Below, piece after piece: positions 49,074 to 57,658 of a stretch of DNA of 64,000 bases (positions within the stretch are counted from its first letter, which is position 1; the number at the start of each line of letters is the position of its first letter). The notes under the pieces were generated by a model. It was not told the DNA's origin, made no database searches, and saw nothing but the letters and a program-made list of their open reading frames with translations. The DNA lies in assembly GCF_014695715.1 (NCBI RefSeq), contig NZ_JACJOT010000017.1, positions 276,545 to 340,544 of the forward strand, read 5' to 3'. A program made the translations under genes and the position numbers. The stretch comes from Microcoleus sp. FACHB-68 (GTDB lineage: Bacteria; Cyanobacteriota; Cyanobacteriia; Cyanobacteriales; Oscillatoriaceae).

Positions 49074-49997
49074 ATGGCTAAAAGTAGCGGTTCTTCTGGG
49101 ATTATCTTCATCTTGATGTTTCTCGCCCTCGCAGCCGGGGGCTACTGGTTCTTTTTCATGAGGCAGCCGGCAACCGAGGAGAACAGCACACTCCCCAGCG
49201 CACCACCGGCTGCGCCAGTTGTCGGCACCGCGCCGGCTAATAGCGTTCGCTTTCCCCTGCCGGCAGCCGGTTCTGTCCCCGCCGGCACCACTGTGAGAAT
49301 TGATGGTTCAACCAGCATGGTAACGATCAATGAAAACCTCAAGAGAAGCTTTCAACAGCAGTTTCCCGGCACAACAGTCACGACAAGAGCCGGTGGTACG
49401 GAAAACGGCATTGAGAATCTCTTAGCGGGAAACGTTGAGATCGCTGCCATATCACGCCCCTTGAGCGCTGGGGAAACTAATCAGGGTTTAGTGGCTGTGC
49501 CGGTGGCAACGGATCAAATTGCAGTTGTGGTTGGCAGAGAAAATCCGTTCACCGGCAACTTAACCGGCAATCAAGTCAAAGATATTTTTCAAGGAAAAAT
49601 CGACAACTGGTCAATCGTTGGAGGGCCGGCAGAAGAAATTCAGGTGATTAATCGCCCCACCGTCAGTGGCACCCATCAAGCGTTTAAAGAACTGGTGTTC
49701 AAGGGGGGAAATTTTGGCGACACCTCGAATTTTACGACCCTGCCAAGGGATGAAACAACCGGCTTACTGCGAGCACTTGGCAGTAATGGTATTGGCTATG
49801 CAACTTACGCGCAAGTCGCCAACCAGCAAACAGTGCGAACCGTTCCGATCAATGGAGTAATGCCAGGAACAGGCAATTATCCTTTCCAGCGGACACTATT
49901 TTATATCTACAAACAGCCGGCTAGTCCTGCGGTTAAAGCGTTTCTCGGCTACACAACTTCGCCGCAAGGACAGCAAGCGATGTTAAGTGCAAATTGA
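49074..49997 (+). CDS. PstS-like periplasmic phosphate-binding protein, membrane-anchored
   Basis: 307 residues. An N-terminal helix (SGIIFILMFLALAAGGYWFFF) is followed by a Pro-rich linker and a PBP-like domain with VRIDGSTSMVTINENLKRSF, TTVTTRAGGTENGIENLL, DQIAVVVGRENPF and NRPTVSGTHQAFKELVF. The IDGSTS and SGT phosphate-contact motifs fit the PstS family. No pstCAB genes are nearby, so it may serve another transporter or act as a sensor. It lies between fabD and plsC, an unusual location. Confidence 0.88.
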   Translation: MAKSSGSSGIIFILMFLALAAGGYWFFFMRQPATEENSTLPSAPPAAPVVGTAPANSVRFPLPAAGSVPAGTTVRIDGSTSMVTINENLKRSFQQQFPGTTVTTRAGGTENGIENLLAGNVEIAAISRPLSAGETNQGLVAVPVATDQIAVVVGRENPFTGNLTGNQVKDIFQGKIDNWSIVGGPAEEIQVINRPTVSGTHQAFKELVFKGGNFGDTSNFTTLPRDETTGLLRALGSNGIGYATYAQVANQQTVRTVPINGVMPGTGNYPFQRTLFYIYKQPASPAVKAFLGYTTSPQGQQAMLSAN

Positions 49998-50032
49998 GAA
50001 ACAATGGTTGTTTAAACGTAATAAGCTATTGA

Positions 50033-50728
50033 GTGTTGAATGATGAATTAATTGAACACTCAAAAATCATAACTCAGAGAGTGTTTTCTGTGACCAAAAC
50101 CCGTGAACCTGTTGAGAGTTTAATTCTCTATCACTTATTTAAGTGGTCAGTCGTTGCGCCGGTGATCCACACTTATCTTCGGGGTCGCATTTATGGTGCA
50201 GAGAATGTGCCAAAAGAAGGGCCACTGATTGTGGTGTGCAACCATGCCAGTTATTTTGACCCGCCCATTGTATCTTCCTCCCTGCAGCGACCTGTGGCCT
50301 TTATGGCGAAAGAAGAGTTATTTCAAGTTCCGATTTTAAAGCAAGCGATTGAGCTTTATGGAGCTTACCCAGTGAGTCGGGGTGCTGGAGATCGCAAGGC
50401 AATTCGGGCGGCGCTGACTTCGTTGGAAAATGGGTGGGCAACCGGCGTTTTTTTACAAGGGACGCGCACAACCGATGGGCGAATTACTGAACCCAAACTA
50501 GGCGCAGCGCTGATTGCGGCGAAGGCAAAAGTCCCCCTGCTGCCGGTGAGTTTGTGGGGAACTGAGGCAATTTTTCAAAAAGGTTCTGGGATACCGCGTC
50601 CAGTGCCGGTGACGGTGCGAATTGGCCAGTTAATTGAGACGCCCAGTTCAAGCAGCCGGCAGGAGTTAGAGGAGGTGACGCGCCAGTGTACAGAGGCGAT
50701 CAATGGGATGCTCGATTTAGGACGCTGA
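50033..50728 (+). CDS. plsC: 1-acyl-sn-glycerol-3-phosphate acyltransferase
   Basis: 231 residues from a GTG at 50033, or about 212 from a GTG at 50090. The PlsC blocks are VVCNHASYFDPPIV (NHX4D), YGAYPVSRGAGDRKAI, VFLQGTRTTDGRI and LLPVSLWG. It acylates lysophosphatidic acid to phosphatidic acid, following the PlsX/PlsY step. It closes the lipid-synthesis cluster. Note EGTR of the canonical block III is QGTR here. Confidence 0.9.
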   Translation: MLNDELIEHSKIITQRVFSVTKTREPVESLILYHLFKWSVVAPVIHTYLRGRIYGAENVPKEGPLIVVCNHASYFDPPIVSSSLQRPVAFMAKEELFQVPILKQAIELYGAYPVSRGAGDRKAIRAALTSLENGWATGVFLQGTRTTDGRITEPKLGAALIAAKAKVPLLPVSLWGTEAIFQKGSGIPRPVPVTVRIGQLIETPSSSSRQELEEVTRQCTEAINGMLDLGR

Positions 50729-50918
50729 GGGAATTTGGAGATTGAGAAATATCCCCTTTCCAGTCACAAAACAATTGATAGGAGACAGTCAAAGGCAACC
50801 GCCCATTCTATCATGAATTAAGGCTCCCTTCCCAAAGTCATCTCGACTTTCTCAGCCTTTAACAGAGAATTGGGCTTGAAGATATTGACACCCAACAGAG
50901 CAGCCCTTTTGGAGGGGG

Positions 50919-51032
50919 TTTGGGGGACGCAACCGTCCCCCAATGGGGGGTTTGGGGGGCTTCCCCCCAATGTCTTCCTGACTTGCCTTAGTCTTTCATT
51001 AAAGTCTTTCTGACTTGCCTTAGCCTTTCATT
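50919..51032. repeat. G-tract palindromes and 29-bp direct repeat between convergent genes
   Basis: Two hairpins in a row: TTGGGGGAC / GTCCCCCAA (50920-50943) and TTGGGGGG / CCCCCCAA (50952-50970). They are followed by two near-identical 29-base units starting GTCTTCCTGACTTGCCTTAG at 50972 and GTCTTTCTGACTTGCCTTAG at 51004. They lie downstream of plsC, so may contribute to termination. Confidence 0.75.
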
Positions 51033-51054
51033 TCATTGAGAACAGTTATATTTG

Positions 51055-52188
51055 CTAGAAATCTACACCTCGCTTCAGTTCTACCCCTTGATTGGCGTAA
51101 TGCTTGTGGCAAAATACCTCGGAGTGAACGCTTGCCAGGTCAAAGTAGGCCGGGATATTATGACACCGGCCTGTGATAATGATTTCTGTATCTCGCGGTT
51201 TACGCAGCAAAGCTTCCACAATCGGTTCCACCGGCAACAGTTCTAAATCGACGGTGGGGTTGAGCTCATCAAGGATAATCGTTTTGTAGAGTCCAGAAGC
51301 CATCGCAGCTCTAGCAATTTCCCAGCCTCTTTCTGCTTCTACATAGTCGAGTTCCTGTTGCTGTCCCCGCCAGACAATGGCATCTCTTCCACAGCGCTGA
51401 TGATCGACTAAGTTAGGGTAGCTTTGCTGTAAGGCGGCAATGGCGGCGTCTTCGGTGTAGCCGCTCCCGCCTTTGAGCCACTGCATAATTAAGACACGGT
51501 GGGATTTATCTTGACTGATGCCTTTGCCAATCGCTTGCAAGGCTTTGCCAAGGGCACTTGTGGATTTGCCTTTGCCCGCGCCGGTGTAGATTTCAATGCC
51601 TTCTATGCCGTGTTCTTCAGCGCTTTTGTGGTAATGGGGTTTCATTTCCGAGTGCAGATCGGCAATCTCCAGTAAAGCTGCCGGTGCCGAGCGTCCTGTG
51701 GCGATAATTTCTAAGTGCTCTGGTTTATGCTTGAGAGTATGAATAACTTCATCCACCGGCAGCAAGCCTAAATCGAGGACGGGATTGAGTTCATCTAGCA
51801 CCACAACTGAATACAAACCAGAGGCAATTGCACCCTTTGCGACATCCCAACCCCGTTGCGCTTCCAGCCGATCAAAGCGAGTAATTTCATCAGGGCCGAA
51901 AAATTCTGCTCTGCCGGTGCGAACTTGATCGATTAAATGGGGGAAGCCCCGTTGCAGCGCTTCTATTGCTCCGTCTTCATCGTAGTCTCGCTCTGGCCCT
52001 TTGAGAAACCGCAGCAGCAGAACTCTCGTTGTCTGGGACGTATTAATACCTAAGCCAATCGAGCGCAAAACTACGCCCAGTGCTGCTTGGGATTTTCCTT
52101 TGCCGGCTCCGTCGTAGACGTGAATCTGACCGACGATGCGCTCTTGACGCGCTTGAGCCGTGCGAATGCCAATGCCAATCCTAGTCAT
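51055..52188 (-). CDS. cobO: Tandem-domain corrinoid adenosyltransferase (CobO/BtuR-like)
   Basis: 377 residues from the ATG at 52188; a longer frame to 52269 lacks homology. Two homologous P-loop domains are fused. Domain 1 starts GQIHVYDGAGKGKSQAALG, domain 2 starts GIEIYTGAGKGKSTSALG; each continues with ERGWDVAK/ERGWEIAR, VVLDELNPVLDLGL/IILDELNPTVDLEL and IIATGR/IIITGR. The family transfers adenosyl from ATP to cobalamin. Both Walker A motifs are intact, so both halves may be active. Confidence 0.9.
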   Translation of the reverse strand: MTRIGIGIRTAQARQERIVGQIHVYDGAGKGKSQAALGVVLRSIGLGINTSQTTRVLLLRFLKGPERDYDEDGAIEALQRGFPHLIDQVRTGRAEFFGPDEITRFDRLEAQRGWDVAKGAIASGLYSVVVLDELNPVLDLGLLPVDEVIHTLKHKPEHLEIIATGRSAPAALLEIADLHSEMKPHYHKSAEEHGIEGIEIYTGAGKGKSTSALGKALQAIGKGISQDKSHRVLIMQWLKGGSGYTEDAAIAALQQSYPNLVDHQRCGRDAIVWRGQQQELDYVEAERGWEIARAAMASGLYKTIILDELNPTVDLELLPVEPIVEALLRKPRDTEIIITGRCHNIPAYFDLASVHSEVFCHKHYANQGVELKRGVDF

Positions 52189-52303
52189 AGTTTCAAGTGT
52201 GTGCCGGTGCAGTTTAATCTTAGCGGAGGTCTTGTACAGTTCTATACAGGTAAAGATAGAAACACCCAAAGCTTAGCCTTTTACCTTCATTCTCAGCCGT
52301 GCC

Positions 52304-52918
52304 ATGTTTCTTACTGTTTTACCCCTGCGAGCCATTGTATTTCAAGTGTTATTTCTACTGATTGCCATCGCCATAGAAGCTTTGGTTTTGCACCGCCGGC
52401 TCGAAATTGCCCGCAGAAAATGTGTTGAATATGCCGCTTTCATGAATTTACTTTCATCGATTTTAGGATGGATCGTTTTTTTCTTCATGGTTTCCCGGTT
52501 ATCGGGTGAGTTAAAAGCTCAACTACTCAGTTACATTTTTTACGATAATTATGTGGGACTTTACGGCTCCTCCAATCCTATGGCTTGGTTGCTTTTAATG
52601 AGTTTTGCCGCTTTTGCTGCGACATTTGTCGTTAAAAACAAAACTCTCGAAGTGTTTCAGATTTTTTTTGAACTTCATTCTTCTCAAGACAAGACGAAGC
52701 CGGCTAACCTTAACGAGTTTTTGCGGCACAACGCTTTAAGCATAGGAAATAAAATTATTTTCGGCTCAACCCCACCCACTAAAAACCTACTGCAAAAAAC
52801 CCCCCAAAGAATTACGCTATTTAGCCGTAGGCAATCCTTAGCTATTTTATGGGGGCACCTATGTAGTAATAGTATAATTTCAGTAATTTTATTTTTGCGA
52901 AGCCAATTGCCTCACTAA
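52304..52918 (+). CDS. fraC: Filament integrity protein FraC
   Basis: 204 residues with three hydrophobic segments (MFLTVLPLRAIVFQVLFLLI; SILGWIVFFFMVSRL; PMAWLLLMSFAAFAATFV) and the N-terminal pattern of FraC from heterocyst-formers. It sits at the septum and is needed for filament integrity and intercellular molecular exchange. Downstream fraD begins 13 bases later. The three-gene order matches the fraCDE operon exactly, which supports each assignment. Confidence 0.85.
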   Translation: MFLTVLPLRAIVFQVLFLLIAIAIEALVLHRRLEIARRKCVEYAAFMNLLSSILGWIVFFFMVSRLSGELKAQLLSYIFYDNYVGLYGSSNPMAWLLLMSFAAFAATFVVKNKTLEVFQIFFELHSSQDKTKPANLNEFLRHNALSIGNKIIFGSTPPTKNLLQKTPQRITLFSRRQSLAILWGHLCSNSIISVILFLRSQLPH

Positions 52919-52930
52919 CGTGTCAATAAC

Positions 52931-54007
52931 GTGAAAGAAACCTTCGATCTTTTTAAGCGTTTGCTGGATTTTCTCGAACCGAATAGCCCTTTTTCTTGGC
53001 GAACCTTACTTTTACTGAGTGGGTTTTCTTGGTCAATGGCATTTTTGTCAAGATCCCTAGCCGATGCCTTGAATACTGAAACAACTGTAACGTCGGACAT
53101 TATATCATTTTTTGGTTGGATATTTTTAATTGTAGGGCTTGATTGGTGGACGATGGATCACCCCTACAGGTTTGCCGGCTTTTCTTTAGGATCGTGGGTG
53201 ACGGGAGCCTTAGTTTGTTTGTTTTTATATGTGTTTTTGTTTGACGAAGTTGCTAATGAGGTTCCGTCTATTCCCTTTGTGAGCTGGCCCATCATTTCTG
53301 CCCTAATTACAGTCACCCACATATTTTATCCGGCTCGCGCTAGCTATAGGGCAAGTCTAACCACGCAAAGATTGATTATTATAGTTTTATGCCACTTTCT
53401 AATTAGTTGTTGGATTCAATTTAATTTCTTAATTCGAGATTGGTTAGAAGACTATCCAAGTTTATTAATCGAAGATTTCGCAAGAAGTGGATTTGTCGTA
53501 GAGCTAGATTCTTCAGCACAGGCGTTAACAAGAGGCGAAGAAATGCTAAATTCTATTGAGCAACTTGTAAAAACTAAAGTAGAAGGCCAGCCTTGGGGAG
53601 AAGCGGAACAATGGTTGGTAGAGATTCAACAGCAGCTACAGAAGAAAAAACCTTGGCGAGAGGTTAAGGAATGGTTACTGACTCTTGAGAGACCCTCAAA
53701 TAATATTCAAAATGAACTTCAAGTTGGGCTTTCTGAAGCTGAAGAAGATGTGTGGTGGTCTATTCAAGGTGATGTCAACGAATCTAATTTAGAATATACC
53801 TTAAAGTTGCAAGCGATTTGGCAAGGGCCAAGGGCGAAAGAAGAAGAGTATTCCTTCATAAAAACTTGTCGAGTTTGGCCGATTAAGCAATCTCCAAATC
53901 GCGCGACAAACCTGCTTCCCGCTTTGCCTCAAATCGTAGGCAGTTCGCTGGAATGCGAAGAGGTGGAAACTCCTTTTGTAGAAGACTCTAATGAATTAGA
54001 GAATTAA
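52931..54007 (+). CDS. fraD: Septal junction protein FraD
   Basis: 358 residues, GTG start. About five membrane helices in the first 185 residues, then a coiled-coil stretch (SAQALTRGEEMLNSIEQLVK and repeats of PWGEAEQWL/PWREVKEWL) and a C-terminal globular region. FraD is part of the septal junction plug of filamentous cyanobacteria. The two PW-R/G-E-x-E/K-W-L segments form an internal duplication worth noting. Confidence 0.85.
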   Translation: MKETFDLFKRLLDFLEPNSPFSWRTLLLLSGFSWSMAFLSRSLADALNTETTVTSDIISFFGWIFLIVGLDWWTMDHPYRFAGFSLGSWVTGALVCLFLYVFLFDEVANEVPSIPFVSWPIISALITVTHIFYPARASYRASLTTQRLIIIVLCHFLISCWIQFNFLIRDWLEDYPSLLIEDFARSGFVVELDSSAQALTRGEEMLNSIEQLVKTKVEGQPWGEAEQWLVEIQQQLQKKKPWREVKEWLLTLERPSNNIQNELQVGLSEAEEDVWWSIQGDVNESNLEYTLKLQAIWQGPRAKEEEYSFIKTCRVWPIKQSPNRATNLLPALPQIVGSSLECEEVETPFVEDSNELEN

Positions 54008-54052
54008 ATTAAAATAACAGAACAATACAGAAAGGAAGTGAGGATATTGACA

Positions 54053-54826
54053 GTGAATTTGTCTCGAGTTTTAACAATTACAACTCATGTTTTTTGGGAA
54101 GTGCTTCGTGAACGAGTGCTTTACATTGTCGGCTTCTTTCTGATTGCATTTCCAGCAGCACTACTATTATTGAAAGAATTTGCAGTCGGCACAGAAAAAA
54201 AAATTATTCTAGATTTTGGGATCGCATTAATTGGTTTACTGGGTTTAGTCGTTGCGGTTTTTGTTGGCACCGGCTTGATTAACAGAGAAATCGAAAAGCG
54301 AACCGTACTCGTCACCATCGCTAAGCCGGTTAGCCGTTCAGAGTTTATTATTGGCAAACACCTCGGCTTGTCAGCCGTGTTGGCTTTACTGGTTACGCTC
54401 ATGACGGTTATTTATTTGGTTATATTGAGTTTATACCAGGTAAACTATCCCATAGGTAGCATTTTAGTAGCCGCCCTCTACCTCTTCTTTGAGCTGTCTT
54501 TGCTGGCAGCCGTCGCCATTCTCTTTGGTGTCTTTACGAGTTCATTGCTGGCAACCTCACTGACCATTGCTGTTTATCTCATGGGGCATTTAAGCCGGGA
54601 TTTATTGCAATTGGGCGACATTAGCAAAAACCCCACGATCAAAAGTTTTACGCAAGGCATTTATTTAGTCTTGCCAGACTTAGCTAGACTGGATCTAAAA
54701 AATCAGGCAGTTTATGGGATTTTACCCCCGCCGGCAGAATTACTTTTTAACGCCGGCTATGGACTGCTTTACATTATCCTGCTGCTGGCAATCGCCAATC
54801 TGATCTTCTGGCGGCGAGAGTTTTAA
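54053..54826 (+). CDS. fraE: ABC-2 type permease FraE
   Basis: 257 residues from the GTG at 54053 (MNLSRVLTITTHVFWEVLRE), preceded by GGAAGTGAGG; a GTG at 54038 and a TTG at 54047 are alternatives. It has six hydrophobic segments typical of ABC-2 permeases. FraE is the third gene of the fra operon and is required for filament maturation and heterocyst-type cell differentiation. No ATPase gene lies next to it. Confidence 0.85.
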   Translation: MNLSRVLTITTHVFWEVLRERVLYIVGFFLIAFPAALLLLKEFAVGTEKKIILDFGIALIGLLGLVVAVFVGTGLINREIEKRTVLVTIAKPVSRSEFIIGKHLGLSAVLALLVTLMTVIYLVILSLYQVNYPIGSILVAALYLFFELSLLAAVAILFGVFTSSLLATSLTIAVYLMGHLSRDLLQLGDISKNPTIKSFTQGIYLVLPDLARLDLKNQAVYGILPPPAELLFNAGYGLLYIILLLAIANLIFWRREF

Positions 54827-54861
54827 CCGAAACTAAGATTAAAATCCAAAGGAAAAAACGA

Positions 54862-55695
54862 ATGATGTTGATGCAAAAGCTAGAACGACTTAAAACAATT
54901 TTTGCCGAAATGGATCGGGCTTTAATTGCTTATTCTGGAGGAATTGATAGCACTTTAATCGCTAAAATAGCTTGGGACGAACTCGGAGAAAGAGCCTTAG
55001 CTGTGACTGCGGTATCGCCCTCATTACTGCCAGAAGATTTAGAAGATGCCCGTATCCAAGCTGCTGAAATTGGTATCGCTCATGAGGAAATTGAAACCCA
55101 TGAAATGGCAAATCCCAATTACACATCTAACCCCGTTAATCGTTGCTATTTTTGTAAAAGTGAACTGCACGACACTTTAAAACCTCTGGCAATTCAACGG
55201 GGATATCCTTATGTAGTAGATGGGGTCAATGCAGATGATTTGCATGACTACCGGCCTGGAATTCAAGCGGCAAAAGAACGCGGCGCACGCTCACCTTTGG
55301 CCGAAGTTGGGGTTAGCAAAGCAGAAGTGCGTCAACTCGCAAAACACTTAGGTTTGCCGTGGTGGGATAAGCCGGCACAACCTTGCCTGAGTTCTCGTTT
55401 TCCTTATGGGGAAGAAATTACGGTTGCCAAACTGCAAAGAGTGGGTCGTTCGGAACGATATTTACGTAAGCTAGGATGGCAAAATCTCCGGGTTCGTTCT
55501 GAAGGGGAAACGGCACGAATTGAGCTGCCGGCAGAACAAATTAAGGAATTTGCGATCACAACTGATTTGCCGGCACTGGTGGCAGCTTTTCAAGAATTCG
55601 GCTTTCTTTATGTCACCCTAGATTTAGAAGGTTTCCGCAGCGGCAAGCTCAATCAAGTTTTAACCAAAAACTTGGTTTCCTCTAGTAATCTATGA
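54862..55695 (+). CDS. larE: ATP-dependent sacrificial sulfur transferase LarE-like
   Basis: 277 residues. The PP-loop AYSGGIDSTLIAKIAWDELG adenylates the substrate, NRCYFCKSELHD is conserved, and PAQPCLSSRFPYGEEIT holds the Cys whose sulfur is donated in LarE. LarE makes the nickel-pincer nucleotide cofactor with LarB and LarC; neither is in the window. AAAGGA precedes the ATG. It follows fraE by 35 bases. Confidence 0.9.
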   Translation: MMLMQKLERLKTIFAEMDRALIAYSGGIDSTLIAKIAWDELGERALAVTAVSPSLLPEDLEDARIQAAEIGIAHEEIETHEMANPNYTSNPVNRCYFCKSELHDTLKPLAIQRGYPYVVDGVNADDLHDYRPGIQAAKERGARSPLAEVGVSKAEVRQLAKHLGLPWWDKPAQPCLSSRFPYGEEITVAKLQRVGRSERYLRKLGWQNLRVRSEGETARIELPAEQIKEFAITTDLPALVAAFQEFGFLYVTLDLEGFRSGKLNQVLTKNLVSSSNL

Positions 55696-55780
55696 GGATA
55701 TATTGCCAAAAGATTGCTGTTGTATTAACCGGCAGTCTTCCTGTTTTCTCTCATACTTGTTTTGACAGAGGAAAAAGCCG

Positions 55781-56467
55781 GTGAGTGTGAACCTAAGAAA
55801 TGTAATGCCGTGGGGACACAGCCTAGATGAATATATTAGGATGTTTGACCTCTCAGCAGCAGATCGGCAGCGATTGATTCTTGATTGTGCCGGCGGTGCT
55901 GCCAGTTTTAATGTGGAGATGACACGCCTGGGTTACAAAATAATTTCTTGTGATCCAATTTATCAGTTTAGTACCCCTGAGATTGCCCAGCATATCGAGG
56001 AAAGTTATTCAAATGTGATCAAAAGCGTGCAAGCACATCGAGACGGCTATATTTGGCGAGAAACTCAGTCGCCAACGCAACTTGAGGAAGCAGGAATGAC
56101 GGCGCTGCGGCAATTTATGGATGATTTATCGGCCGGACTTCAGCAAGGACGATATGTAACGGCACAGTTGCCGTTTTTGCCATTCAACACCGGCCAATTT
56201 GATTTAGCATTATCTGGTCATTTTTTGTTTACAAATTCCGATACGCTTTCACAAGAGTTTCATTTAGCTGCACTGTTGGAAATGTGCCGCGTTGCAACAG
56301 AAGTACGGGTTTTTCCCCTGTTAATGCTATCTGGCGAGGTGTCGCCGTGGGTTGAGCCGGCGAAGAAGGAATTGGAATCGCGGGGATACAAAGTAGAAAC
56401 CCAGCCGGTTCCTTATGAATTTCAGAAGGGTGGCGATCAAATGTTACGTGTGAGTATGCCGGCTTAA
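55781..56467 (+). CDS. SAM-dependent methyltransferase-like protein (paralog 2)
   Basis: 228 residues, GTG start with GAGG upstream. Homologous over the full length to the protein at 12497-13228: MPWGHSLDEYIRMFDL, LILDCAGGAASFNVEM and FPLLMLSGEVSP are matched there by VPWGRSLDEYIRMFNL, ILDCAAGPASFNAEM and FPILNLSGEVSP. A Gly-rich motif I is present. Function unknown. Confidence 0.8.
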   Translation: MSVNLRNVMPWGHSLDEYIRMFDLSAADRQRLILDCAGGAASFNVEMTRLGYKIISCDPIYQFSTPEIAQHIEESYSNVIKSVQAHRDGYIWRETQSPTQLEEAGMTALRQFMDDLSAGLQQGRYVTAQLPFLPFNTGQFDLALSGHFLFTNSDTLSQEFHLAALLEMCRVATEVRVFPLLMLSGEVSPWVEPAKKELESRGYKVETQPVPYEFQKGGDQMLRVSMPA

Positions 56468-56526
56468 ACCTAGCTTAAAAGAGCTTTAAGAAGCCTGATC
56501 AACTCCTTATATTCCTAACTTTGATA

Positions 56527-57516
56527 TCAACTTGCCGAGTGATAAATTTGACGCAATTCTGAAAGCGTCTTTACTGTTTTCAACCCATTAAGAATCGCTC
56601 TTAATCGCTCCACTTCCTGAATCTCTGAAATCTCCGATAGAATTTCTAAAGCCTCACTCCCAAATTTCAAATCCAAACCCAGCGCAATGCTTTCCAGCAG
56701 GATCTCCCTCATCTGCTGGCGACTCTGCTCAATTCCCTGCTCAATTCCTTGCTCAATTCCTTTCTCGATTCCAATTCTTTCAACACTTGTGATGTAAGGC
56801 ATCCGTCGTTCCTCCTGTAGCTGACTGACTTCTCGCCAAAAATCTTGTTCTAACTGTGCCGGCAAATTCATGATCCAGTCAATAAACCCAAAGAGATTAA
56901 TGACATCTTCCCGTTCATAACCTTGTTCATACAAGCGTCGGGTTAGATAAAGCTTGCTAGAAAATCTTCCTCGTGCGTCGTCACGAGTCTCTTGAGCTTT
57001 TAAATGAGCCATCACCACTGTAGCAAAAGGGTTTCGGCTACGTTCTAGCGCTTGCCAGCTTTCCTGATAGTCTAGCAACTTCACCACAGGAAATCTAAAA
57101 TTGACTTCACAACCCCATAGCTCATCGCTGAAGCGCTCAGGACGCCAACCGGCTCTTTCGTCACCCAATACCGCTAAACTGGCGATTGAGCGCTTGTAAC
57201 GGTCAAAAATGCGGTAGTGGTAAACATACATCCGCTCGGCAAAATTGCTTTCTTCCTGATTTTGGACTTCAATATGCACCAAAACCCAAGCTTCTTCGCC
57301 ACCGGCACGGTAAATTTTAACTAACTTATCGACTAAGCGCCGGCCTAGTTCTGCATCGCGCACGACTTGTTGCAATTCTTTATCTAAAAATTCATAGCCG
57401 CGCTGCCAATCTATATCACCATGAGCTTGAGGAAAAAAGAATGCGATAAATTCCTCAAAATAACGTTCTAAAGCATCTTTCCAAGGCGTGTCGTATTCTG
57501 TTTGCGGTTCGCTCAT
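56527..57516 (-). CDS. Rpn-like PD-(D/E)XK nuclease family protein
   Basis: About 329 residues from the ATG at 57516 (MSEPQTEYDTPWKDALERYF); the frame runs further to 57606 without homology. The N-terminal half shows VLVHIEVQNQEESNFAERMYVYHYRIFDRY, an E-x-Q motif as in the Rpn/transposase-derived PD-(D/E)XK enzymes. A GIEKGIEQGIEQGIEQ repeat sits near residue 250. The family is abundant in cyanobacteria and has nuclease or recombination-promoting activity in some members. It is divergent from aroC. Confidence 0.8.
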   Translation of the reverse strand: MSEPQTEYDTPWKDALERYFEEFIAFFFPQAHGDIDWQRGYEFLDKELQQVVRDAELGRRLVDKLVKIYRAGGEEAWVLVHIEVQNQEESNFAERMYVYHYRIFDRYKRSIASLAVLGDERAGWRPERFSDELWGCEVNFRFPVVKLLDYQESWQALERSRNPFATVVMAHLKAQETRDDARGRFSSKLYLTRRLYEQGYEREDVINLFGFIDWIMNLPAQLEQDFWREVSQLQEERRMPYITSVERIGIEKGIEQGIEQGIEQSRQQMREILLESIALGLDLKFGSEALEILSEISEIQEVERLRAILNGLKTVKTLSELRQIYHSAS

Positions 57517-57658
57517 CGTTTGGCTTAGGATGGGAGAGCTTTTGGCTGAATGCGCTCGTGTGGGGAGTGTTTGTATTATAAGCAGGTCTCTATACGACAC
57601 CCGCATTCTCTAACATCAATCGCTGTTAAAATACAATTTCTTGGCATTTTTTAACATC

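Noticed and set aside
50033..50728. plsC as a pseudogene because of the non-ATG start and QGTR in block III
   Set aside because: The frame is intact, NHX4D is present, and GTG starts are common here.
51033..52303. Cobalamin riboswitch near the adenosyltransferase gene
   Set aside because: No B12-box-like sequence or long leader was visible upstream of 52188.
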